Source: Salipaludibacillus agaradhaerens
GTDB lineage: Bacteria > Bacillota > Bacilli > Bacillales > Salisediminibacteriaceae
DNA length: 64,000 nucleotides
Direction: 5' to 3'
Assembly: GCF_002019735.1 (NCBI RefSeq)
Contig: NZ_KV917378.1
Location: forward strand, 1,324,369-1,388,368
Positions 57,193 to 64,000 of this stretch are shown here, piece after piece. Every line of letters starts with the position of its first letter. Within the stretch, counting starts at the first letter, position 1. A program made the position numbers and the translations under genes. The notes beneath the pieces were generated by a model. The model did not search any database, was not told the origin of the DNA, and saw nothing but the letters and a program-made list of their open reading frames with translations.

Positions 57193-57291
57193 TTAAATGT
57201 ATTTCCGCATAAACGGAACATCCTTCTGTAATCGGTTAGAGATTTCCGACCACATTGTTTTAATCAGGTAGACACAGCCTTTTCTCCTCTG
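57193..57291 (-). pseudogene. 3' fragment of a phage gene upstream of the tail protein
   Basis: 32 codons between two stops read GCVYLIKTMWSEISNRLQKD and VPFMRKYI, ending 20 bases before the major tail protein start. The position and residue pattern suggest the C-terminus of a head-tail connector or tail terminator gene whose upstream part has been deleted. Confidence 0.4.
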
Positions 57292-57798
57292 TCACGTTTC
57301 TTTAAACATTCTAGCCACGCCATTTACAATGTGAGTTTTAAAATTGTTTTAGCGTGCCATGAGTTCTCCGGACTAGCATATGAAACTCACACACTATCTC
57401 CACCACTTCGTTAAAGCGTAACGCCAAATGTTAAGAACGTTTCAGTCAGTGAGTAAGGGATGTTGTCTCTCCTTCATAAAAGGTAAGATAACTAATGGCT
57501 AAAAAAATGGATAGTTTTAATAAAAAACTTTTTTATTTTTAGTAAGTAGACCAAATCCCCTTACAAACTACCTGTAAAAACGACTGACACATTGACCTAT
57601 CGGCTACAGAAGGCCCCATTCCTAAGAGGGCGTCTTCAGTAAATGATAGTATCACCATTGGACCTTCAGACTTCTCTGCTTCATGGTGAATCATCGTTTC
57701 TTATGGTAGCCTTTTTAAAAACGAACGTTTAATAGAGTATTTAACATGTTCACTTATTCGTATTGGAAACCCAATTGTGACATTCATTTAGATGATCA
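57292..57798. other. Deletion scar region without intact gene
   Basis: About 500 bases where head genes would be expected. A 51-codon minus-strand frame at 57539-57694 (MIHHEAEKSEGPMVILSFTE...) has no clear ribosome binding site and may be debris. No terminase, portal or capsid segment is recognisable. Confidence 0.45.
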
Positions 57799-58260
57799 TT
57801 AATTGGCAATACTATCTATATGATTGTATCGATAACACTCCATGTCGATCGCTTCCTGTATATCTACTTCACGACGGGAGGGATAAATGTATTCTCTTCC
57901 ATCCGCTGCAATGTTAGCTGCTAAAGAAAGAGGAACCTCACGGGTTAACGGCCGCAATTTCCCTGTTAAACCACCTCGGCCAACATGCCGTCCTTCTGTT
58001 TTTCTCCGATATTGGTTATCGCTCATTATCGGATACTCTTCTCGCGTCATTTTATCTGGATGCGCATCTGAGATTTCCTCGTATAAGCAGAGTGCCGCTA
58101 GTCGGACAAGTGCTCCTCCTTTTATCGGTTCTCCTGATGTTTTAAAATAAGATTCTATCAAACTATCAATAGCTTCTAATCGATTGTCACGTGGTATTTT
58201 TCCTGTTTTCGTCTCACCCCATAAAGTGTCTATTCTTGCTTTCAATTCTGTGTTCGTCAT
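57799..58260 (-). CDS. Phage-associated protein of unknown function
   Basis: A 153-residue protein with GGGGG seven bases before its ATG, starting 18 bases after the sigma-like gene. It contains LEAIDSLIESYFKTSGEPIK, LVRLAALCLYEEISDAHPDK and a basic, arginine-rich middle (RRKTEGRHVGRGGLTGKLRP). I recognise no domain. Position suggests an early or regulatory phage gene cotranscribed with the activator. Confidence 0.65.
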   Translation of the reverse strand: MTNTELKARIDTLWGETKTGKIPRDNRLEAIDSLIESYFKTSGEPIKGGALVRLAALCLYEEISDAHPDKMTREEYPIMSDNQYRRKTEGRHVGRGGLTGKLRPLTREVPLSLAANIAADGREYIYPSRREVDIQEAIDMECYRYNHIDSIAN

Positions 58261-58278
58261 CTAGTAACCCCCATTTTC

Positions 58279-58641
58279 TTAATAACCTTCACCGATCTCT
58301 GTCCAATAGTGATAAACAGCGGCGACCTTTTGAATTGCTGCTTTTTCATGTCTGCTAATGGTATCTTGTCGAAGATCTAGTTGTTTCGCTGCACTTTTCT
58401 GTGTTAAATCATTAAAATAAATGAGCTTTAAAGTTTGGAGTTGTCTTATTGTCAGATGTGCAAGTGATATAGCTGTGTCTAAATCTGTCAAAACATCACA
58501 GGCTACATAATCGCCGGCATAACGTCGTTCTTTTAATATATGGTAATCTCGTAATAATCGACGTACACCTAATAAGGTTCCAAGAGAGTGGTACTGTGTG
58601 GAATAACGACGAATTTTTGTTTCCTTATCATATACACTCAT
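58279..58641 (-). CDS. Phage sigma-70 region-4-like transcriptional activator
   Basis: A 120-residue protein. The C-terminal helix-turn-helix resembles sigma region 4: IRQLQTLKLIYFNDLTQKSA followed by AKQLDLRQDTISRHEKAAIQ. The N-terminal half is helical (SVYDKETKIRRYSTQYHSLG). Proteins of this shape (ArpU-like, or Xpf of PBSX) switch on late phage genes in Gram-positive prophages. It lies at the promoter-proximal end of the tail block, as such an activator should. The ATG at 58641 is preceded by AGGAGGG. Confidence 0.8.
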   Translation of the reverse strand: MSVYDKETKIRRYSTQYHSLGTLLGVRRLLRDYHILKERRYAGDYVACDVLTDLDTAISLAHLTIRQLQTLKLIYFNDLTQKSAAKQLDLRQDTISRHEKAAIQKVAAVYHYWTEIGEGY

Positions 58642-59054
58642 CACTATCCCTCCTTCTTAAAAATCATGCTATATTTAGTTAAGTCAAGTTTATTATCATA
58701 CTTTCAACTCACTACTAGGTACACTTAGCCAAGACGACTTGTGTCGTGTGTCTCTAATGAATATTTACGTAGTTGATTAAAAAATTACCGTCTTGTTAGC
58801 ATGATGGCAGCTCATACAAGACGCTACATGCATTCTTCTATCTTTCGTTCACATTTAAATATTTGTTTCACAATGACACTATGAGAGATTGAATATCAAT
58901 TGCATAAATAACCTCAATGTGGTAGTATGAGTTGGAATATAGACTTTTAAATTGTACATTTATACAACAGTTGATGAGGCATTATACAAATTCGATAACT
59001 GTTGGTTACATTGTGATAACGCTCAAGGAGAGATCCTTCAATGCGTTTATCATA
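58642..59054. other. Intergenic region upstream of the activator
   Basis: About 410 AT-rich bases. It presumably contains the promoter of the activator gene. No gene or clear palindrome is seen. Confidence 0.35.
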
Positions 59055-59339
59055 TTAGGCAGAAAAGTATAAGCGTAATTCACCCATGACGTCCTCGTCA
59101 TAGTTTTCCGCTAAGCTTTTTAATTTTTGCCTAATGGTTTTACGATCGAATCCCAAATCTTCTGCTAAGGCTGATTGGGATTCATAATCAGGAAACGCGT
59201 TGACGATTGCCGTCGTCTTCGCATCGACCTTTTTCTTAGGGTCAATTAAGAAGGAGAGCAGTTGCCGCTGGTCTTCTTCTTTTTTATTTAACACTGGAAC
59301 TAATAGAGGAATCGGATCACATACAATAGGTAGTAGCAT
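59055..59339 (-). CDS. HTH protein of phage origin, possibly a 3' fragment
   Basis: A 94-codon frame. The C-terminal part reads ALAEDLGFDRKTIRQKLKSL, a helix-turn-helix, then AENYDEDVMGELRLYFSA. The N-terminal part is PIPLLVPVLNKKEEDQRQLL. The ATG at 59339 lacks a ribosome binding site. The same frame continues upstream (RLLQKEPKLK) across a single TAG just before the ATG, so this may be the end of a longer gene that acquired a stop. Such HTH proteins occur near the late activators of Bacillus prophages. Confidence 0.55.
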   Translation of the reverse strand: MLLPIVCDPIPLLVPVLNKKEEDQRQLLSFLIDPKKKVDAKTTAIVNAFPDYESQSALAEDLGFDRKTIRQKLKSLAENYDEDVMGELRLYFSA

Positions 59340-59390
59340 TTCTTGCTACTTCAGCTTTGGTTCTTTTTGTAATAATCTGCCCGTCTATTT

Positions 59391-59631
59391 TTAATACTGA
59401 CAATTAATAAGGGTAAAAGGACGTTGACCAACGTGCTTTTCATGGCCTTTTACTAACATGTCTTCATAAAGGGCTTCTACCTCGTGGATGGTTGTCCAAA
59501 TGGACGTCGCTATTTTAGGTCATTCCGTCGCACTCAGCTTTTAAAAGCTGGTAGATTTGTTCGATTTTCTAACATGTGTGAATTCTTTGTGTCTACATGT
59601 TTTTTTACTAAGATATTCGGTTTGATTCATC
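59391..59631 (-). pseudogene. Decayed phage gene upstream of the HTH protein
   Basis: AAAGGAG and an ATG at 59631 begin MNQTEYLSKKTCRHKEFTHV, which stops after 29 codons. Neighbouring frames carry on with IYQLLKAECDGMT, then IATSIWTTIHEVEALYEDML and VKGHEKHVGQRPFTLINCQY to a TAA at 59391. The pieces fit one original gene broken by a frameshift and stops. Family unknown. Confidence 0.55.
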
Positions 59632-60612
59632 GCTTTGCTCCTTTCTAGGATTTCATCTTATATTACGAATTTAATCTCCCTTTTCGGATAAAAAGCAAGA
59701 AAAATATATCATTTTTAACGCACCCCTCCTTTTATTCTTATATCTGTGTTTGCATTTTTCGCGAACACCTGTTCTTATTCTAATCTATTACATCATTTCT
59801 AGCAAGAGATTTTCCAATTCTTTGCGTTATTTTTTAATCTGTACAACGTTATATTTCACGAAATGGCCACTCATATGGCCACATGTCAGACAGATAAAGG
59901 GACTTCTTCAAGCGTTTTTTGCCTCTATCCTTAAGAAGTTTCAATACTCTCTTCTTTAAAATTCTTTATAGTTATCTCTATCCAACATAACAGGCCAACA
60001 GGCTATTAATGACAAGGCCTATTTGTTAACGAGTAAATTTCAATCAAACCAAACACAATAGGCTAAAACACGTTTAATTATGAGAGATGATGAGCAAAGA
60101 TTTCTTCAGTCAAGGTATAAAGAGGTAGTAGCTTCTAATAGCATCTAACCATCAGTTTGGGAGCTTACTATCATGTACTTCAATTCAATTAACCGATAGT
60201 CTAATACGTGAAGGAACTAGAGGAACAGACTAGTGTAAAAAAATCAATCGCTTTCTATAGTAATTTCGATTAATATAAAAAGCCCGTAAGCTTTTTGTAT
60301 AAAGGCACGGGCTAATAATGATATTAATGAACTTAATGGTGGGTTGTGTAATTAAGGGGCAAAATGGGGTAATAGCTATTTAGTTTATAAGGTTTTGTAT
60401 GGATGATGTGTAAAATGATTTCTTTCTGTACGAGTATCCCACACATCTATTGAACTATCATTTAAAATCCTATTTTATATGTAACAAATGAGTAAATGGA
60501 AGACAATGAATAAGTTGCACAACCCTCAAGGTCCAATAAACTTAGATGATTCTTAATCTTTGTCTCATGGATTAGAGCGTGCGACGCCATAACCCTCGCT
60601 GTTGTACGTTCG
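59632..60612. other. AT-rich intergenic region at the prophage edge
   Basis: Nearly 1 kb without a recognisable gene. A plus-strand frame at 59750-59959 has no family likeness. A terminator hairpin at 60277-60313 serves the minus strand. The outer boundary or attachment site of the prophage could not be fixed by eye. Confidence 0.45.
60277..60313 (-). terminator. Terminator downstream of the oxidoreductase gene
   Basis: AGCCCGT / ACGGGCT stem followed by TTTTTATATT on the minus strand, about 300 bases after the oxidoreductase stop. Confidence 0.65.
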
Positions 60613-61539
60613 TTATTCATCAAATATCGTTACTGCCACATTTCCTTTTTTGTGTCCCTTGTCAACGTACCTATGTGCCTCAACAATTTCTTCTATAGAA
60701 TACGTCCTATCCATAATGGGTTTTAGGTTGTTTTTTTCAATCAAGTTCTTTAGAAACAGTAAGTCTTCTTCTTTTATTTTTGGAAGACGAGAGTTGTTTA
60801 GAAAAACGCCTTTATTTTTTAATATTTTCCTGCTTTTTGATGCTTTTAACTTCATTACAGCATCATACACAATGTCGTATTTAACTTGCTTTTGGATGAA
60901 GTCTTCTTTCGTATAATCAATTACTTTATCAGCTCCAATGGATTTTACTAATTCAAAATTCTCTGCTCTACATACAGCAGTAACGTCTGCTCCATAGTAT
61001 TTTGCCAATTGGATGGCGTATGTTCCTAAACTTCCCGAAGCTCCGTTTATCAAAATTTTATCGCCTTTTCGTATATTTGCTTTTTGTAGGTTTTTTAAGG
61101 CAGTAAGTCCTCCTGCGGGAATAGTTGCAGCTTGTTCGAAAGTTAAATTCCCAGGTTTTAAGGCAACCAGTCCCTTTCTTTGCTGAGTTCCCTCTTTAAC
61201 CTTTTCTGGCAGACAACAATATTCAGCATAGCCTCCCAAACCAAAACCAGTCAACGCAAATACGTTGTCCCCTTTTCTAAATGTTTTTATATCTTTCCCG
61301 ACAGATTCAACAACACCTGAAATTTCTAGGCCAAGTATTAGATTTTTTTTGGGTTTGAACAGTCCAAAAATAAACCTTACCAAAAACGGATCCGCTCTTC
61401 TAATGCGTGTATCGCCAATATGAGCGGTTGTTGCATATATTTTTATCAAAACTTCATTATCTTTAGGTTTAGGTTTTTCCACTTCTTTAGTTTGAAGAAC
61501 TTCAGGCGATCCGTATTGTGTACAAATAACTGCTTTCAT
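60613..61539 (-). CDS. NADPH:quinone oxidoreductase-like MDR protein
   Basis: A 308-residue zinc-independent medium-chain dehydrogenase/reductase. The GroES-like N-terminus (VICTQYGSPEVLQTKEVEKP, LILGLEISGVVESVGKDIKT) is followed by a Rossmann domain with GDKILINGASGSLGTYAIQL and ADKVIDYTKEDF, then GNVAVTIFDE at the end. Such enzymes reduce quinones or enones with NADPH and are often part of electrophile detoxification. AAAGGAG precedes the ATG. Stand-alone gene. Confidence 0.9.
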   Translation of the reverse strand: MKAVICTQYGSPEVLQTKEVEKPKPKDNEVLIKIYATTAHIGDTRIRRADPFLVRFIFGLFKPKKNLILGLEISGVVESVGKDIKTFRKGDNVFALTGFGLGGYAEYCCLPEKVKEGTQQRKGLVALKPGNLTFEQAATIPAGGLTALKNLQKANIRKGDKILINGASGSLGTYAIQLAKYYGADVTAVCRAENFELVKSIGADKVIDYTKEDFIQKQVKYDIVYDAVMKLKASKSRKILKNKGVFLNNSRLPKIKEEDLLFLKNLIEKNNLKPIMDRTYSIEEIVEAHRYVDKGHKKGNVAVTIFDE

Positions 61540-61839
61540 TTTAGTGCATCTCCTTTGATTTATATGGTTAGAAATAATCTAGGCAGCTACCAGTAAACGA
61601 TCATGATGCACAACTTTTATATTCTAACCTAAAAAATTCGTATAATATCCAATTATCAACGTTATTTTGTCTAATCCCCCTTTTATAGCAAATCTATGGT
61701 TACTTTTTATATACTATGTTTAATTAAAGTACTTAATTTTCATACACTCTTTATAATTATATAATGCACTTGTAATAGGAATTGCACAAGAGAAGGATAA
61801 GGTTGCAGCACGCTTCCTTTCCGCAAAAGTGAAAAGGAG

Positions 61840-61969
61840 ATGTTAATTACTTTCAATTCTAGCTGGTTTAGGTCTTTCTGTTGTTGTATTATCTGGTGGC
61901 ATCTTTCATATTATTAGAGGTGAATTCGAAGATATAATTCTGAATATAATTTTTTTAACGTTATGCTAA
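61840..61969 (+). pseudogene. Frameshifted small membrane protein gene
   Basis: AAAAGGAG is followed by ATGTTAATTACTTTCAATTC. Removing one T would join this ATG to an open frame LSILAGLGLSVVVLSGGIFH, then RGEFEDIILNIIFLTLC and a TAA at 61969. This looks like a one- or two-TM peptide gene broken by a single-base insertion. The rest of 61540-62319 shows no gene. Confidence 0.35.
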
Positions 61970-62319
61970 ATAGTTACGATCAGTCGTTTTATTATCAGCC
62001 GCCGAGAAAATCAAGTCAAAGAGGAGGCAATAGGAGCTAAAAATTAGACTTATATGATGAGTCAGATGTATATCCATTCATGATTTACCACATACTCACC
62101 CAAGTTTAACTATGTATAAAAAAGCCCGATTCACTTTGTAAGTGATAAATTAGATCATAATGATCCTGATAATACTACCTTAAGACAATCCTCCCACGTC
62201 ATTAAAGAGTTCCATAAGAAAGAAGAGCTCTGAATAGTCAGCACATTGAGCCAATAGTGTTTAAAACTTCTCTAAAATAAATTCATTTCTTAATGTTTTC
62301 TATCGCATTCCCCAAAAAA

Positions 62320-62360
62320 TAAAAAGCTCATAAACATTGATAATTCAATGTTTATGAGCT
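62320..62360 (-). terminator. Terminator of the tRNA cluster
   Basis: Perfect 16-bp stem AGCTCATAAACATTGA / TCAATGTTTATGAGCT with a 4-base loop, followed by TTTTTATTTTTT on the minus strand. Confidence 0.97.
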
Positions 62361-62394
62361 AAATGAATGTTTAAGTTATCGTAAAATATGTAGA

Positions 62395-62481
62395 TGGTAC
62401 CGGTGGTCGGGGTCGAACCGACACGTCCGTGAAGACACGGGATTTTGAGTCCCGCGCGTCTGCCAATTCCGCCACACCGGC
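62395..62481 (-). tRNA. tRNA-Leu(CAA)
   Basis: 87 nt with long variable arm; anticodon loop CTCAAAA; acceptor GCCGGTG / CACCGGT; CCA encoded. Last gene of the cluster. Confidence 0.97.
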
Positions 62482-62515
62482 ACAACAATAAAATATAAAT
62501 AATTAGATCAAAAAC

Positions 62516-62604
62516 TGGTGCCGAGGGCCGGACTTGAACCGGCACGGTAATCACTTACCGCAGGATTTTAAGTCCTGTGTGTCTGCCAATTCCACCACCC
62601 CGGC
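62516..62604 (-). tRNA. tRNA-Leu(TAA)
   Basis: 89 nt with long variable arm; anticodon loop CTTAAAA; CCA encoded. TrmL (21389-21862) is known to modify this isoacceptor class. Confidence 0.97.
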
Positions 62605-62624
62605 AATTAGAATTGGACTTAATA

Positions 62625-62698
<74 letters not shown>

Positions 62699-62700
62699 AC

Positions 62701-62775
62701 TGGAGCGGGAAACGGGATTCGAACCCGCGACCCCCACCTTGGCAAGGTGGTGCTCTACCACTGAGCTATTCCCGC
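62701..62775 (-). tRNA. tRNA-Gly(GCC)
   Basis: 75 nt; anticodon loop TTGCCAA; acceptor GCGGGAA / TTCCCGC; CCA encoded. Confidence 0.97.
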
Positions 62776-62784
62776 ATATTAAAA

Positions 62785-62859
62785 TGGCAGGCCCAGCAGG
62801 ATTCGAACCTGCGCGTCACGGAATCAAAATCCGATGCCTTACCGCTTGGCTATGGGCCT
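62785..62859 (-). tRNA. tRNA-Gln(TTG)
   Basis: 75 nt; anticodon loop TTTTGAT; acceptor AGGCCCA / TGGGCCT; CCA encoded. Confidence 0.96.
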
Positions 62860-62875
62860 ATAAAGATTAAATCAA

Positions 62876-62952
62876 TGGGGCGGCTGATGGGAATCGAACC
62901 CACGAATGCCGGAACCACAATCCGGTGCGTTAACCACTTCGCCACAGCCGCC
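62876..62952 (-). tRNA. tRNA-His(GTG)
   Basis: 77 nt including the extra 5' G (G-1) opposite C73; anticodon loop TTGTGGT; acceptor GCGGCTG / CAGCCGC; CCA encoded. Confidence 0.97.
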
Positions 62953-62965
62953 ATATTCAACATAT

Positions 62966-63039
62966 TGGCAGGGGCAGTAGGAATCGAACCCACACCGGAG
63001 GTTTTGGAGACCTCTGTTCTACCGTTAAACTATGCCCCT
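62966..63039 (-). tRNA. tRNA-Trp(CCA)
   Basis: 74 nt; anticodon loop CTCCAAA, so the anticodon at positions 34-36 is CCA; acceptor AGGGGCA / TGCCCCT; CCA encoded. Confidence 0.97.
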
Positions 63040-63069
63040 AAGTATAGTTTAACTTTTTAAATAAAGTAA

Positions 63070-63154
63070 TGGTGGAGGGGGAGAGATTCGAACTCCCGAA
63101 CCCGTAGGGAGCGGATTTACAGTCCGCCGCGTTTAGCCACTTCGCTACCCCTCC
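63070..63154 (-). tRNA. tRNA-Tyr(GTA)
   Basis: 85 nt with long variable arm; anticodon loop CTGTAAA; acceptor GGAGGGG / CCCCTCC; CCA encoded. Confidence 0.97.
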
Positions 63155-63211
63155 ATTACAGACAATTTACATAATACAAAAAGATATTAAATTAGTCAAG
63201 AAGAAAAATCA

Positions 63212-63287
<76 letters not shown>

Positions 63288-63291
63288 ACAA

Positions 63292-63367
<76 letters not shown>

Positions 63368-63475
63368 AAATATGTATGATGACTTAAAGTCGTATTATAT
63401 CTAAACATTAAACTACTAAGTAATTAACTTCTATATACTTCGAAGCTTTTTCGACGTAGTAACAACAACTTAAAT

Positions 63476-63552
<77 letters not shown>

Positions 63553-63607
63553 ACGATATGAAAACCAAATAATTTCCTGTGAAAAGCGTGATAATATTAA
63601 TTTAAGC

Positions 63608-63683
63608 TGGTGGAGGATGACGGGCTCGAACCGCCGACCCCCTGCTTGTAAGGCAGATGCTCTCCCAACTGAGCTAATCCTCC
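63608..63683 (-). tRNA. tRNA-Val(TAC)
   Basis: 76 nt; anticodon loop CTTACAA; acceptor GGAGGAT / ATCCTCC; CCA encoded. Confidence 0.97.
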
Positions 63684-63746
63684 AGTATGTAAATAACTAT
63701 ATAAATTACTATATGTTTCAAAATTAAAAGTGTTAAATATAAATAA

Positions 63747-63821
63747 TGGTGACCCGTACGGGATTCGAACCCGTGTTACCGCCGTGAAAGGGCGGTGTCT
63801 TAACCACTTGACCAACGGGCC
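63747..63821 (-). tRNA. tRNA-Glu(TTC)
   Basis: 75 nt; anticodon loop CTTTCAC; acceptor GGCCCGT / ACGGGTC with one G-T pair; CCA encoded. Confidence 0.97.
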
Positions 63822-63829
63822 AGATACTC

Positions 63830-63922
63830 TGGCGGAGAGCGAGGGATTCGAACCCTCGAGACGGTTCTACACCGCCTACACGATTTCCAATCGTGCTCCT
63901 TCGACCTCTCGGACAGCTCTCC
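63830..63922 (-). tRNA. tRNA-Ser(GGA)
   Basis: 93 nt with long variable arm; anticodon loop TTGGAAA; acceptor GGAGAGC / GCTCTCC; CCA encoded. Confidence 0.97.
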
Positions 63923-63923
63923 A

Positions 63924-63998
63924 TGGCTCCACAGGTAGGATTCGAACCTACGACCGATCGGTTAACAGCCGATTGCTCTACCACTGAGCTACTGTGGA
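63924..63998 (-). tRNA. tRNA-Asn(GTT), first gene of the cluster
   Basis: 75 nt; anticodon loop CTGTTAA; acceptor TCCACAG / CTGTGGA; CCA encoded. Almost identical to the lone tRNA-Asn at 39883. Any rRNA operon or promoter would lie beyond the right edge. Confidence 0.97.
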
Positions 63999-64000
63999 AT

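Noticed and set aside
57539..57694. 51-codon minus-strand frame in the head-gene gap
   Set aside because: Composition is plausible but there is no clear ribosome binding site or homologue. Recorded as debris rather than a gene.
59750..59959. 69-codon plus-strand frame at the prophage edge
   Set aside because: No ribosome binding site or homology visible, and it lies in a non-coding AT-rich stretch.

Overview
The window is low-GC Bacillaceae DNA, almost certainly from Salipaludibacillus (formerly Bacillus) agaradhaerens or a very close alkaliphilic relative. The strongest evidence is the GH11 xylanase at 45154-45900. From memory, its mature sequence and its two catalytic glutamates (mature positions 94 and 184) match the structurally known B. 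agaradhaerens Xyn11A. Spore-former genes (prkA, yhbH, a YjcZ-type peptide, a CotF-like coat protein, a three-PAS sporulation-type kinase) and a Bacillus trnD-like tRNA cluster agree with this.

Layout. Positions 1-6200 hold a truncated PAS histidine kinase, a manganese catalase, sfsA, a lipoprotein, a YbjQ-family gene and two frameshifted small genes. Positions 6650-6815 hold a 40-residue SinI-like anti-repressor. It is followed by about 1.8 kb of AT-rich DNA without a gene. Positions 8580-25450 resemble the B. subtilis yhbA-yhbB-cspR-prkA-yhbH neighbourhood (queG, ogt, yhbB, trmL, prkA, yhbH), interleaved with a signal peptidase, a class A PBP, a phospholipase D-like protein, an IsdG-type monooxygenase and small membrane proteins. 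Positions 26000-36300 carry an SDR dehydrogenase, a CAP-domain lipoprotein, an RND exporter, a DUF523 protein, a UbiB-like kinase with a small membrane partner, a YjcZ peptide and a YjbR-like protein. Positions 36700-48000 hold a decayed secreted serine protease, an acidic surface protein with its class D sortase, a lone tRNA-Asn, a coat protein, a DUF4317 protein, a DrrAB-like ABC exporter, the xylanase and an AraC/GyrI-type regulator.

Positions 47870-59640, transcribed on the minus strand, are a prophage-derived block with tail and lysis genes only: sigma-like activator, unknown protein, major tail protein, tail assembly chaperones, a short tape measure, Dit, Tal, coiled-coil peptide, holin and amidase. 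No terminase, portal, protease or capsid gene is present; a 600-bp stretch with a gene fragment lies where they would be. Two recoding signals can be read directly. One is a canonical -1 slippery heptamer joining the two tail chaperone frames. The other is a CCC-TAA end on the major tail protein whose +1 frame continues for 24 acidic residues. The block is either a decaying prophage or a non-contractile (F-type) tailocin.

Positions 60600-61540 hold a quinone oxidoreductase-like gene. Positions 62395-63998 hold fifteen tRNA genes on the minus strand in trnD order but without tRNA-Asp, ending in a strong terminator.

Two dispersed intergenic repeat families recur. R1 (eight copies, 105-155 bp) folds into one or two hairpins whose stems covary between copies. 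R2 (two good copies of about 230 bp and one partial) resembles a repeat seen widely in Bacillaceae.
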